From NCBI RefSeq assembly GCF_009467805.1, contig NZ_WIAY01000001.1, positions 624,982 to 688,981 on the forward strand: 64,000 nucleotides of DNA, written 5' to 3'. The stretch is from Stenotrophomonas nematodicola. Lineage in GTDB: Bacteria > Pseudomonadota > Gammaproteobacteria > Xanthomonadales > Xanthomonadaceae. Below are positions 36,601 to 43,993 of this stretch, piece after piece. Under the pieces are notes generated by a model that was not told where the DNA came from, ran no database searches, and worked only from the letters and a program-made list of their open reading frames with translations. Within the stretch, counting starts at the first letter, position 1. Each line of letters opens with the position of its first letter. The position numbers and the translations under genes are program-made.

Positions 36601-36858
36601 CGAGCCGGCCACCGACTTGAGGTACATCATGCCCTCGACGCCGTTGATGGCCTCTTCGAGCGGGGTGGCGACGGTTTCAGCGATCACCTTCGGGTTCGCA
36701 CCCGGGTAGACGGTGCGCACCACGACCGACGGCGGCACCACTTCGGGGTACTCGCCGATCGGCAGCATCGGTATGGAGATCAGGCCGGCGGCGAAGATCA
36801 CGATCGACAACACCGCCGCGAAAATCGGCCTGTCGATGAAGAAACGGGAAAAGTCCAT
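33688..36858 (-). CDS. smeW: RND multidrug efflux permease, SmeW-like
   Basis: 1056 residues, HAE1 family. Starts MDFSRFFIDRPIFAAVLS as most members do. Twelve membrane helices with the proton-relay aspartates in IGIVVDDAIVVVENVERN (TM4) and conserved ACKNAILIVEFA (TM10/11 region). Two large periplasmic loops carry the drug-binding domains. It exports hydrophobic antibiotics with proton antiport in the inner membrane. Orthologous systems (MexEF-OprN, SmeVWX) handle quinolones, chloramphenicol and related compounds; that range is inferred here from the operon layout. Confidence 0.9.
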   Translation of the reverse strand: MDFSRFFIDRPIFAAVLSIVIFAAGLISIPMLPIGEYPEVVPPSVVVRTVYPGANPKVIAETVATPLEEAINGVEGMMYLKSVAGSDGVLQMTVTFRPGTDPDEAAVKVQNRVAQAQARLPEDVRRQGVTTQKQSPTFLMVVHLTSPNGKYDTLYLRNYARLHVKDALARIPGVGDAQIFGGGDYAMRAWLDPDKVAARGLTASDVVGAMREQNVQVSAGQLGAEPMPNSQFLTLINAQGRLRSEQEFGDIVLKSGADGEVVRLSDVARVELGAGDYTLRSQLDGKNAVGIGIFQAPGANALEIRDAVIGTMDEMQKAFPADVKYEAVYDTTIFVRDSIKAVVSTLLEAIALVVLVVILFLQTWRASIIPLIAVPVSIVGTFAALYVLGFSINTLSLFGLVLAIGIVVDDAIVVVENVERNIEEGLSPTAAAHQAMKEVSGPIIAIALVLCAVFVPMAFLSGVTGQFYKQFAVTIAISTVISAINSLTLSPALAARLLKPHGAPKDGPSRLIDRLFGWVFRPFNRFFKSSSEKYERGVSKILGRRGAVFVVYAVLLVGTGFIFKLVPPGFIPTQDKLYLIAGVKLPEGSSIARTDEMLRKVAKIAQETDGVAHTISFPGLNALQFTNTPNTGVAFIPLKPFNERHGRTAAEINAEINQKIAGLQEGFAFAMMPPPILGLGNGNGYQMFIEDRGNLGYGALQNAVQAMQGAVAQTPGMAFPITSYQANVPQLDAEVDRVKAKAQGVQLTQLFDTLQTYLGSSYVNDFNQFGRTWQVIAQADGKFRDSVEDIGKLRTRNDRGEMVPIGSMVTVKQTFGPDPVLRFNGYPAADLAGEADPRMLSSAEAMNKLTEIAGQVLPVGMTTEWTDLSYQQATQGKAAFIVFPVAILLAFLVLAALYESWSLPLAVILIVPMTLLSALFGVWLTGGDNNVFVQVGLVVLMGLACKNAILIVEFARELEMGGKGIVEAALEACRLRLRPIVMTSIAFIAGTIPLVLSHGAGAEVRSVTGITVFAGMLGVTLFGLFLTPVFYVALRKFVSRNGGGKLVTHGEPTLHH

Positions 36859-36904
36859 TGGTGGATTCCTGGGTGTTCACCAACGCCGGCGTGCAGGGCC
36901 CCGG

Positions 36905-36926
36905 CCGCTGTCGAAGGCGACAGCGG
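36905..36926 (-). other. hairpin between smeV and smeW
   Basis: CCGCTGTCG, loop AAGG, CGACAGCGG in the 161-bp gap. A second, smaller hairpin follows (GCAGG GTGCC CCTGC near 36930). They could tune the amount of pump relative to adaptor. Confidence 0.5.
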
Positions 36927-37019
36927 TGGCAGGGTGCCCCTGCATGGGGCGATGGCAGAAACGGCAGAGCCGAGGGTGGGTCGGCTGCTATGTGGAGACG
37001 ATGGTCAGCCGGCGGCGCT

Positions 37020-38240
37020 TCACTTCACTGCGGTGGCCTGTGCAACCGCCGGGGAAGCCGCCGGCGCGGCAACCGGCTGCATCGCAACCGCCTTGGCCTG
37101 CACCGGCATGCCGGGCATGAAGACCTTCTGCACGCCGTCGATGATCACGCGGTCGCCGGCCTTGAGGCCCTGCTCGACAATGCGCAGCCCATCGGCGGTG
37201 CGGCCGAGCTGGATGTCATGGCGCTGCGCCTTGCCGTCCTTGTCGACCACGTACACGTACTTGCGGTCCTGGTCGGTCAGCACGGCCTTCTCATCGATCA
37301 GCATGGCCTGGAACTGGCCGCTGCCGAGCAGCTGCACGCGGGCGAACAGGCCCGGGGTGAAGGCACGGTCTGCGTTGTCCAGCAGCGCGCGGACACGGAT
37401 GGTGCCGGTGCTGCGGGTGACCTGGTTGTCGAGGAAGTCGACCTTGCCGCTGTGCGGATAGCCCTCCTCACCCGACAGACCGACCCGGACCGGCAGTTCG
37501 CTGTCGCGCTCGCTGGGGCGTTCGCCGTTGCGGGCCATCTGCGCATAGCGCAGGAAGGTGCCTTCATCGGCGTCGAAGTAGACAAACACCTTGTCCAGCG
37601 AGACCAGCGTGGTCAGCACGCTGGCGCTGTCGCCGGCGGTGACCAGGTTGCCGGCAGTGACCATCGCGCGGCCGGCACGGCCATTGATCGGCGCACGCAC
37701 CTGGGTGAATTCGACATTGAGGCGCGCCGCATCCACGGCCGCCTGCGCGGCCTGCACCTGCGCCTGCGCCTGTTCGGCGGTGGCACGGCGCTGTTCCCAG
37801 GTTTCGGTGGAGATGGCCTGCTGGTCGGACAGGCGGCGGGCGCGCTCGGCTTCGCTGCGGCTGACCTGCGCCTGGGTACGCGCACGGGCCAGTTCGGCGT
37901 CGGCGCGGGCCAGTTCGGCGCGGTAGCTGCGCGCGTCGATGGTGAAGAGCACGTCGCCCTTCTTTACTTCCTGGCCTTCGACATAGTTGACCTTGTCGAT
38001 GTAGCCGGAAACGCGCGGGCGCAACTCCACGCTTTCAACCGCTTCGACACGGCCACTGAAGTCATCCCATTGGCTGACCTGCTTGACCAGCACGGGCGCG
38101 GCACTGACCGACGGCGGCGGCGGGCCGGCGGTTTCGGCGTGGCCACCACTGCAACCGACAATCACCGCCAGGGCCAAAGCGGTCACAGTCCCGAGCGCGA
38201 GGCGCCGGGCAAGGTTCTTCGAAGAGGGGGAGTGCGTCAT
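37020..38240 (-). CDS. smeV: RND efflux periplasmic adaptor, SmeV-like
   Basis: 406 residues, membrane-fusion-protein family. Lipoprotein signal (ALAVIVGCSGG), then the barrel-sandwich part (VELRPRVSGYIDKVNYVEGQ), a long alpha-hairpin coiled coil (about residues 105-165) with the TolC-contact segment, the second lipoyl half (FTQVRAPINGRAGR) and a C-terminal beta-barrel. It bridges SmeW and SmeX. A SoxR-type promoter lies upstream at 38301-38331. Confidence 0.88.
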   Translation of the reverse strand: MTHSPSSKNLARRLALGTVTALALAVIVGCSGGHAETAGPPPPSVSAAPVLVKQVSQWDDFSGRVEAVESVELRPRVSGYIDKVNYVEGQEVKKGDVLFTIDARSYRAELARADAELARARTQAQVSRSEAERARRLSDQQAISTETWEQRRATAEQAQAQVQAAQAAVDAARLNVEFTQVRAPINGRAGRAMVTAGNLVTAGDSASVLTTLVSLDKVFVYFDADEGTFLRYAQMARNGERPSERDSELPVRVGLSGEEGYPHSGKVDFLDNQVTRSTGTIRVRALLDNADRAFTPGLFARVQLLGSGQFQAMLIDEKAVLTDQDRKYVYVVDKDGKAQRHDIQLGRTADGLRIVEQGLKAGDRVIIDGVQKVFMPGMPVQAKAVAMQPVAAPAASPAVAQATAVK

Positions 38241-38300
38241 GACGATGTCCTGGGGGTGGTGACGATAGGAAAACAGAGGTGTTCAAAAACAGGGTGCGGC

Positions 38301-38331
38301 ATCCTGCGACCTCAACTTATGTTCAGGTCAA
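38301..38331 (-). promoter_or_regulatory. SoxR-type box and promoter upstream of smeV
   Basis: On the minus strand CCTGAACATAAGTTGAGG (38327-38310) matches the SoxR box CCTCAAGTTAACTTGAGG at 14 of 18 positions. It lies between a -35 TTGACC (38331-38326) and a weak -10 CAGGAT (38306-38301), with the 19-bp spacer typical of MerR/SoxR promoters. The -35 overlaps the smeU1 stop codon. Confidence 0.65.
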
Positions 38332-39101
38332 GCCATATCCAGCGAGTTGCGCCACGGCACGGCGGGCGCATCGATGCGCAGCAGTCCCTTGGGCAGCGCG
38401 GCATCGGTGCTGTCGCAGCGGAGGAACGGGCGCATGTCGCGGCAACCATCCAGCACCGACACCACACGGCGGCCAACGGCCAGCGCGCTCGGCCATTCCA
38501 CGCAGGCGTTGGCGGCATTGCCTGGCGTGCACACCGGATGAGTGACTTCCAGCATCTGCGCGCGTACGCCGACGCCCTGCGCTTCCTCGTGCAGGACCTG
38601 CACGAACATGCGGATGGCGGCGGACGACACCGAGGCATCGCCGTGACCGGACCACGGGCGCAGCCCACACGGGCTGCCAATGACCACATAACGCGCACCC
38701 GGCGCGCGCTGCGCAAGCAGCGGCACCAGGTGATGGGCGGCGTTGACGTGCGGGACCAGGTCGCGCTCGATGCGCTCCATCAGCCACGACGAGGGCTGGT
38801 CGATCAACCGGCCCCGCCGCAGCGGTGCCCCGAGGCTGGCCACGACCGCGGCAAGCGGGCGCGGGCGCGCGGCGATGCGTTCGGCAAGCGTGCGCGCCGA
38901 AGCGTCGTCGGCCACCGAACCCAGCAGCGTCTCCAGCGCCGGCTCATCAGCGAACTGGTCGCGCAGCGCAGCCAGGCGACCCGGGTCACGGCCGACCACC
39001 AGCACCGGACTGCCCGCTTCGAGCAGGGCCGCCACGATGCCCTGGCCGACGTTGCCGGTGCCGCCAAGCACCAGCACCTCGGGAGCCAATATCCCATTCA
39101 T
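38328..39101 (-). CDS. smeU1: NAD(P)-binding Rossmann protein, SmeU1-like
   Basis: 257 residues. Starts with the dinucleotide loop VLVLGGTGNVGQGIVAALLE, followed by a second Rossmann strand (PVLVVGRDPGRL). No YxxxK catalytic pair is clear, so it may be an atypical SDR. It corresponds by position to smeU1, the first gene of smeU1VWU2X. Its ATG overlaps the stop codon of a 75-residue gene (ATGA). Confidence 0.75.
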   Translation of the reverse strand: MNGILAPEVLVLGGTGNVGQGIVAALLEAGSPVLVVGRDPGRLAALRDQFADEPALETLLGSVADDASARTLAERIAARPRPLAAVVASLGAPLRRGRLIDQPSSWLMERIERDLVPHVNAAHHLVPLLAQRAPGARYVVIGSPCGLRPWSGHGDASVSSAAIRMFVQVLHEEAQGVGVRAQMLEVTHPVCTPGNAANACVEWPSALAVGRRVVSVLDGCRDMRPFLRCDSTDAALPKGLLRIDAPAVPWRNSLDMA

Positions 39102-39325
39102 GGGACTTTCACTCCCGTCGCCGGGATAATCCCAATTCGGCCCAGTCGGTCGCCCGCACGGGGGGCCAGTCGGAAGGCACCGCCGCGCTGCAGGTTGGCA
39201 GGCGGGGTGAATTCACGGAAGGCCTTGTGGGAGAAGGCGCCGGGGCGCTTCTCAACGGTCATCGCCAAGTCCAGCGGGGCTTTGCGGCCGCTGAGCACGC
39301 GGCCAAGAATGTTCCGCAACCACAT
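39098..39325 (-). CDS. small leading gene of the efflux operon, unknown function
   Basis: 75 residues: MWLRNILGRVLSGRKAPLDL ... AFSHKAFREFTPPANLQRGG ... RLGRIGIIPATGVKVP. An amphipathic N-terminus and a net positive charge, no clear membrane segment. Its TGA overlaps the smeU1 ATG in an ATGA junction, which supports real, coupled translation. It would be the first gene transcribed from the smeRv-smeU1 intergenic region. No family recognised. Confidence 0.6.
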   Translation of the reverse strand: MWLRNILGRVLSGRKAPLDLAMTVEKRPGAFSHKAFREFTPPANLQRGGAFRLAPRAGDRLGRIGIIPATGVKVP

Positions 39326-39375
39326 GGTTGTCGTCCTGCATAACGGGAATGGCGCCACGATAGACCCCAAACTCC

Positions 39376-39410
39376 CACTTGATTAGTCCGGATTAAAGGG
39401 AATAATCGTC
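39376..39410. promoter_or_regulatory. AT-rich operator region between the efflux operon and smeRv
   Basis: An AT-rich island in GC-rich surroundings, with ATTA (39382) and TAAT (39403) as inverted arms and several T-N11-A arrangements, the general form of LysR operators. It lies in the 139-bp gap between the two divergent start codons and is the probable site of SmeRv control. The exact site is not resolved by eye. Confidence 0.4.
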
Positions 39411-39464
39411 CCGTCCCCGGCACAATCCGCCGGACGTCCCCTCCCCCGACAATGGACCTCCGTC

Positions 39465-40487
39465 ATGGCCCACGATCTCAACGACACGCTGATCTTCGTC
39501 AAAGTGGTCGAGCAAGGCAGTTTCATCGCCGCCGCCACCGCCCTGGGCCTGCCCAAGACCACGGTCAGCCGCAAAGTACAGGAACTGGAAACGCGCCTCG
39601 GCGCGCGCCTGCTGCACCGGACCACGCGTCGCCTCGGTCTCACCGAGGCCGGCTCGGTGTATCACGAGCATTGCCAACGCATCGCGCGCGAGCTGGAAGA
39701 AGCCGAAGGCGCGGTCAGCCAGCTGCAGTCCGGCCCCCGCGGCTGGTTGCGCTTCACCGTGCCCTACTCGATCGGCATTACGTGGATCGCACCGCTGCTC
39801 GGGCAGTTCCACGCGCAGTACCCGGAAATCCAGCTGGACATGCACCTGGGCAACGAGAAGCTCGACCTGATTGCCGGTGAAGCCGACCTGGCGCTGCGCG
39901 TGGGCACCCTGCCCGACTCCAATCTGGTGGCGCGCAAGCTGGGCAGCCTGCGCACGCAGGTGTTTGCCAGCCCGGCCTACATCGAGCGCTACGGCGAGCC
40001 GCTGCATCCCGATGAGCTGCAGTTCCACCGCATTCTGGCGATGCGCAAGGCGCGCAACCTCAACAACAACCGGTTCTTCTGGCAGTTGGGCGAGAACGGT
40101 GGCGAGCTGCGCGATTTCCCGGTCAATCCGCTGCTGGTGGCCAACGATCCGTCGGCACTGAACGGTGCGCTGGTGTGCGGCGAAGGCCTGCTGCTGACCG
40201 GCGATGTGATGGCCAAGCCGTTCGTGGAATCGGGCATGGTGCGCCGCGTATTGGCCGGCTGGACCGGTCCCGAAGTGGATTTCAACGCGGTATTCGCCGG
40301 TGGCCGGCTGGTCTCGCCGAAGGTGCGCGCGTTCGTGGACTTCCTGGTCGAGAAGCTCAACTTCGACGCCAACTACATGCTGGCGCAGTGCCCGGCGGCC
40401 AAGCTGGCCAAGCAGCAGCAGACCCAGGCCGAAGCCGAGCTGCAGGAAACCGGCAAACGCATCCTGGAGACCGTGACCGCCAATTGA
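39465..40487 (+). CDS. smeRv: LysR regulator of the efflux operon, SmeRv-like
   Basis: 340 residues. Winged helix-turn-helix (NDTLIFVKVVEQGSFIAAAT, PKTTVSRKVQELETRLGARL), linker helix, and a LysR effector domain. A C-terminal tail rich in Gln, Glu and Ala extends beyond the usual length. Divergent transcription from smeU1VWU2X matches the known locus, where mutations in SmeRv raise pump expression. Its inducer is not known. Confidence 0.86.
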   Translation: MAHDLNDTLIFVKVVEQGSFIAAATALGLPKTTVSRKVQELETRLGARLLHRTTRRLGLTEAGSVYHEHCQRIARELEEAEGAVSQLQSGPRGWLRFTVPYSIGITWIAPLLGQFHAQYPEIQLDMHLGNEKLDLIAGEADLALRVGTLPDSNLVARKLGSLRTQVFASPAYIERYGEPLHPDELQFHRILAMRKARNLNNNRFFWQLGENGGELRDFPVNPLLVANDPSALNGALVCGEGLLLTGDVMAKPFVESGMVRRVLAGWTGPEVDFNAVFAGGRLVSPKVRAFVDFLVEKLNFDANYMLAQCPAAKLAKQQQTQAEAELQETGKRILETVTAN

Positions 40488-40528
40488 GGTCGGGCGACGG
40501 CAGGCCCCGCCACCGGTTTCCACCTGCG

Positions 40529-40556
40529 GAAATGCCGCCCTTTCGGGCGGCATTTC
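40529..40556 (+). terminator. strong shared hairpin between convergent smeRv and OmpA-like genes
   Basis: GAAATGCCGCCC, loop TTTC, GGGCGGCATTTC: a 12-bp perfect stem. No long T-tract, but it lies between convergent genes and can serve both. Confidence 0.7.
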
Positions 40557-40607
40557 GGTGTTGCAGCACCATCGCCGGTGCGCGGCGATGAAGCGCGTCC
40601 GGGCGCT

Positions 40608-41303
40608 TTACTGCGTCAGCGGAATCACGCGGATTTCCACGCGGCGGTTCTTCGCGCGGCCGGCATCGGTGCTGTTGTCGGCGATGGGATAGGCCTTGCC
40701 CGCACCCAGCGTTTCCATGCGCACGCTCTGCACGCCCTGCGCGGTCAGATAGGAGGCGACCGAGTCGGCGCGCTCCTTGGACAGGCGGTTGTTGACCGCA
40801 TCGCTGCCGATGCTGTCGGTATGGCCGACCACTTCGATCATGGTCTGGTCGTACTCCTTCAGCGTGCTCGCGACGCCGTTGAGGGCGCTGTAGAACTGCG
40901 GCTTCAGGGCGGACTTGCCGAAATCGAAGGTGATGCCATCCGGCAGGTTCAGCACGATGTTGTCGCCCTGGCGCTGCACGTCGATGCCCGTATTGGCGGT
41001 GCGCTGGCGCAGCGCGGCTTCCTGGCGGTTCTGGTACGCACCAACGCCGGCGCCAGCCAGTGCGCCGATACCGGCACCGACCATCGCATGCTGGCGGCGC
41101 TCGGTGGCGCTGTCGCCGGTCAGCAGGCCAGCAGCGACACCGATGGCGGTGCCGATCAGCGCATTGCGGCCGGTACGGCTCTGCTGCTCGGTCGGGTTGC
41201 CGTACTGGTCGCTCTGCACGTACGAACCACCGGTGGCGCAGGCCGACAGGGCGGCGGCAGTCATCAGGGCCAGGGTCGCGTTACGGATTGCAGGTCCGAT
41301 CAT
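40608..41303 (-). CDS. OmpA-family lipoprotein with glycine-zipper region (YiaD-like)
   Basis: 231 residues. Lipobox LSACATGG (cysteine near residue 22), a glycine-zipper segment (ALIGTAIGVAAGLLTGD, AMVGAGIGALAGAGVGA), then a peptidoglycan-binding OmpA C-terminal domain (TFDFGKSALKPQF, VVGHTDSIGSDAVNNRLSKERA, GAGKAYPIADNSTDAGRAKN). It anchors the outer membrane to the wall. The ATG follows AGGAGATA. Confidence 0.9.
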   Translation of the reverse strand: MIGPAIRNATLALMTAAALSACATGGSYVQSDQYGNPTEQQSRTGRNALIGTAIGVAAGLLTGDSATERRQHAMVGAGIGALAGAGVGAYQNRQEAALRQRTANTGIDVQRQGDNIVLNLPDGITFDFGKSALKPQFYSALNGVASTLKEYDQTMIEVVGHTDSIGSDAVNNRLSKERADSVASYLTAQGVQSVRMETLGAGKAYPIADNSTDAGRAKNRRVEIRVIPLTQ

Positions 41304-41429
41304 GGTGTTATCTCCTAGGGTGCCGGGCTGGCGGCGTGCGGACGGCATGAAGAATAAACACGCCCGCGCGATGCCGGGATGATGAACGGCATCGCCAGCA
41401 ACCCCGTGTTCAGCTAGCTGACCCGCCGG

Positions 41430-42845
41430 TCAGCCTGTCTGCCGATACGCCGCCAGCGCCGCGTCGCGCCCGGTGGACAGATCGACCATCGGCACGGGCG
41501 GATAGCCCGGCGCGAGCGCGGCCAGCTCGGTCGGGAACTGCCACGGCGCAAAGCGCGCCTTCACCGGCAGCGCAGCCAGCTCGGGTACCCAACGGGTGAT
41601 GTAGCGCGCCTGCGGATCGAACTTCTGCGCCTGCGTCACCGGGTTGAAAATGCGGAAGTACGGCGCGGCATCGGCGCCGGTACCGGCCACCCATTGCCAA
41701 CCCATCGTGTTGTTGGCCAGATCGGCATCCACCAGCGTGTCCCAGAACCAGCGCGCGCCGTGCGACCAGTGGGCGCGCAGATGCTTGCACAGGTAGCTGG
41801 CCACGATCATGCGCACGCGGTTGTGCATGTAGCCGGTCTGCCACAGCTCACGCAGGCCGGCATCGACGATCGGCACGCCGGTGCGGCCGCGTTGCCAGTC
41901 GTGCAGCTGCGTGGCGCTGGGCGTGGTCCAGGCAAAGCGGTCGAAACGTGGGTTGAGGTTGTCGGTAGGCGTCTTCGGGAAGTGATGCAGAAGGTGGTAG
42001 GAAAAGTCGCGCCAGCCGAGCTGGCGCAGATAGCCGTCGATGTCGGCGTCGGTCGCGGCGCTGCGCAGGCCTTCCAGCGCATGCGCGATCCGCCAGGGCG
42101 CGATTTCACCAAAGTGCAGGTGCGGCGACAGCCGCGATGTACCGACCCGGTCCGGCAGGTCGCGCTGCTCGCGGTAGCCGCGCAGTGCCCCTTCCACGAA
42201 CACCGACAGCGCCTCCTCGGCACCGGCCTCGCCAGGCTGCCAGTGCGTCCAGAAGCCGGCATCCCAGTCCAGCGTGGGCGCCAACTGCAGCGCGTCCAAC
42301 GCCAGGCTGTCCACCGGATGCCCCACCAGCGCGCGCGGCGCCGGCTGCGGTGCGGGCAGCCTCCAGTGGCTGAGCACGTTGCGCCAGTATGGGGTGAACA
42401 CCTTGTACGGCTGCCCCTGCTGAGTGGCCACGTCCCAGGGTTCGAACAACAGGCTGCCATTGCAGCTCTGCGCCTCGATGCCCTGCTCGCGCAGCGTGCG
42501 TTTGATGGCCGCATCGCGCGGCTGCGTGGCCGGTTCGTACTTGCGGTTCCAGTACACCGCTTCGGCGCCGGTCTGCGCGATCAGGGCCTGCAGGGTCGGC
42601 AGGCTGTCGCCGGCGCGCAGCACCAGCGACGTGCCACGTGCGCGCAGATCCGCGTCCAGTGCCGCCAGCGAGCGGTGCCGCCAGGCATCGGACGCCGCGC
42701 CCGGCGCCCAGTCGCCCTCCTCATGGGGGGCGTGGATGTACACCGGCACCACATCGTGGCCGGCATCGAGCGCGGCCTGCAATGCGGGGTTGTCCTGCAG
42801 TCGCAGGTCTCGACGGAACCACAGCAGCGCTACCGACACGCGCAT
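41430..42845 (-). CDS. phrB: deoxyribodipyrimidine photolyase
   Basis: 471 residues, class I CPD photolyase. N-terminal antenna domain (LLWFRRDLRLQDNPAL) and C-terminal FAD domain with LSPHLHFGEIAPWR, GLRELWQTGYMHNRVRM, FWDTLVDADLANNTMGWQWV and FDPQARYITRWVPEL. It repairs pyrimidine dimers with blue light. The ATG at 42845 follows GTGAGG. Confidence 0.94.
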   Translation of the reverse strand: MRVSVALLWFRRDLRLQDNPALQAALDAGHDVVPVYIHAPHEEGDWAPGAASDAWRHRSLAALDADLRARGTSLVLRAGDSLPTLQALIAQTGAEAVYWNRKYEPATQPRDAAIKRTLREQGIEAQSCNGSLLFEPWDVATQQGQPYKVFTPYWRNVLSHWRLPAPQPAPRALVGHPVDSLALDALQLAPTLDWDAGFWTHWQPGEAGAEEALSVFVEGALRGYREQRDLPDRVGTSRLSPHLHFGEIAPWRIAHALEGLRSAATDADIDGYLRQLGWRDFSYHLLHHFPKTPTDNLNPRFDRFAWTTPSATQLHDWQRGRTGVPIVDAGLRELWQTGYMHNRVRMIVASYLCKHLRAHWSHGARWFWDTLVDADLANNTMGWQWVAGTGADAAPYFRIFNPVTQAQKFDPQARYITRWVPELAALPVKARFAPWQFPTELAALAPGYPPVPMVDLSTGRDAALAAYRQTG

Positions 42846-42955
42846 CGCCTCACTTCTGGACAGCGGCCATGATAGCCATCTGCGGTGAAGGCAGCGCGTG
42901 TGCACCGCCATGCGAGGCTGCACGCGTGCCGTTCGCGCGCCGCAGCGTGGTGCAG

Positions 42956-43282
42956 TCAGCGGATCCGCCGCTGCAACAGGTAATAGACCAGGTTGCCGAC
43001 ACCGGTCGCGCCCAGCAGCAGACCGATCGCACCAGGGGTGACCTCGGTGATGCCGAGCACGTCGATCAGACCCAGGGCGAGCGCGAGCAGCAGCAGCACG
43101 CAGCCCCAGTGCAGCGAGGCCAGCCGGCGCTTGTTCGCATCGCCTTCCAGCAGGGAGCGCACAAGCTCCTCCGAGCCTCGCGCCTCGATGATGCGGCGGC
43201 GGGTGGCGGCATCGACGATGGTTTTGATGGTGTACACGATGCACACAATCAGAAGCATCGGAAGAATGAGGTTGAAATCCAT
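42956..43282 (-). CDS. small membrane protein controlled with the ECF system (DUF6249-like)
   Basis: 108 residues: an N-terminal helix (FNLILPMLLIVCIVYTIKTI), a cytoplasmic segment with arginines and glutamates (ATRRRIIEARGSEELVRSL), then two further hydrophobic helices (HWGCVLLLLALALGLIDVLG and PGAIGLLLGATGVGNLVYYL). It resembles DUF6249 proteins, tentatively. Its promoter shares both elements with the divergent ECF sigma gene, so it is probably a direct target of that sigma factor. Confidence 0.7.
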   Translation of the reverse strand: MDFNLILPMLLIVCIVYTIKTIVDAATRRRIIEARGSEELVRSLLEGDANKRRLASLHWGCVLLLLALALGLIDVLGITEVTPGAIGLLLGATGVGNLVYYLLQRRIR

Positions 43283-43319
43283 GAGGTGGCTGCTCCGTTC
43301 GGGTTTGGGGTGTGCAAGG

Positions 43320-43347
43320 AGATACGGCCGGCGGGCCGTCGGTTGCA
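43320..43347 (-). promoter_or_regulatory. ECF-type promoter of the small membrane-protein gene
   Basis: TGCAACC (43347-43341), 14-nt spacer, CGTATCT (43326-43320), reading toward 43282. Both elements and the spacer length are the same as in the divergent sigma-gene promoter. Confidence 0.75.
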
Positions 43348-43357
43348 GCCGATCCAT

Positions 43358-43385
43358 TGCAACCGATCGCCCCGCCGACGTATCT
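43358..43385 (+). promoter_or_regulatory. ECF-type autoregulatory promoter of the sigma-factor operon
   Basis: TGCAACC (43358-43364), 14-nt spacer, CGTATCT (43379-43385). The start codon is only 8 nt past the -10, so the message is probably leaderless or nearly so. Confidence 0.75.
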
Positions 43386-43393
43386 CTAGCGTC

Positions 43394-43993
43394 ATGCCCA
43401 CTTCCCTGGCCACCGACGAAACGATCCTGCAGGCCGACCGCGCCCTGGTCGAGGCTGTGCTGGCCGGTCGGCGCGGCGCGTTCGAACAGCTGGTGACGGC
43501 CTACCAGGGTCTGTGCTGGCATATCGTCGAGCGCATGGTGCGACACCCCGACGATACGCGCGAGCTGTGCCAGGAGGTGTTCCTGCGTGTGCACCGGTCC
43601 CTGCACCAGTACCGCGGCGACAGCGCGCTGAAGTCCTGGGTGGCGCAGGTGGCGTACTCGGTCGCCCGCCGCCATCTGGAGCGTCGCCGCATCCCCATCG
43701 CCGACGTCCACGACGACGAGGACGGCCAGTGGCGGGTCGAACAGGTGAGCGATGGCGTGGACGTGGAAGCGATGGCGTCGCAGGATGAAGTGCATGCCCT
43801 GCTGCATGCGGCGATCGATGCGCTGCCGCCCCTGCAGCGCACCGTACTGACGCTCTATCATCTGGAGGAGCTGTCCATCGCCGAGATCGCCCACCTGACC
43901 GATCTGGCCGAAGGCACCATCAAGAGCCACCTGTTCCGCAGCCGCGCGCGCCTGCGCACCCTGCTTCACTCGCACCTGGGGGAACCCGCATGA
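43394..43993 (+). CDS. ECF-type RNA polymerase sigma factor
   Basis: 199 residues. Region 2 (AFEQLVTAYQGLCWHIVERM, LCQEVFLRVHRSLHQYRGD, LKSWVAQVAYSVARRHLERR) and region 4 (LPPLQRTVLTLYHLEELSIA, EIAHLTDLAEGTIKSHLFRS). No extra domains. The ATG overlaps nothing upstream but lies 8 nt after its own -10 element. Its TGA overlaps the next gene (ATGA). Together with the twin promoters this is a compact, autoregulated stress-response module. Confidence 0.92.
   Translation: MPTSLATDETILQADRALVEAVLAGRRGAFEQLVTAYQGLCWHIVERMVRHPDDTRELCQEVFLRVHRSLHQYRGDSALKSWVAQVAYSVARRHLERRRIPIADVHDDEDGQWRVEQVSDGVDVEAMASQDEVHALLHAAIDALPPLQRTVLTLYHLEELSIAEIAHLTDLAEGTIKSHLFRSRARLRTLLHSHLGEPA

Noticed and set aside
36859..37019. 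SMAG element between smeV and smeW
   Set aside because: Hairpins are present but lack the GTAG end and the AGCCG core, so they are listed as plain hairpins.
33691..37461. Very long open frame on the plus strand opposite smeW
   Set aside because: It is antisense to a clear RND permease, has odd His/Arg/Gln-rich composition and no family signature. High GC creates such open antisense frames.
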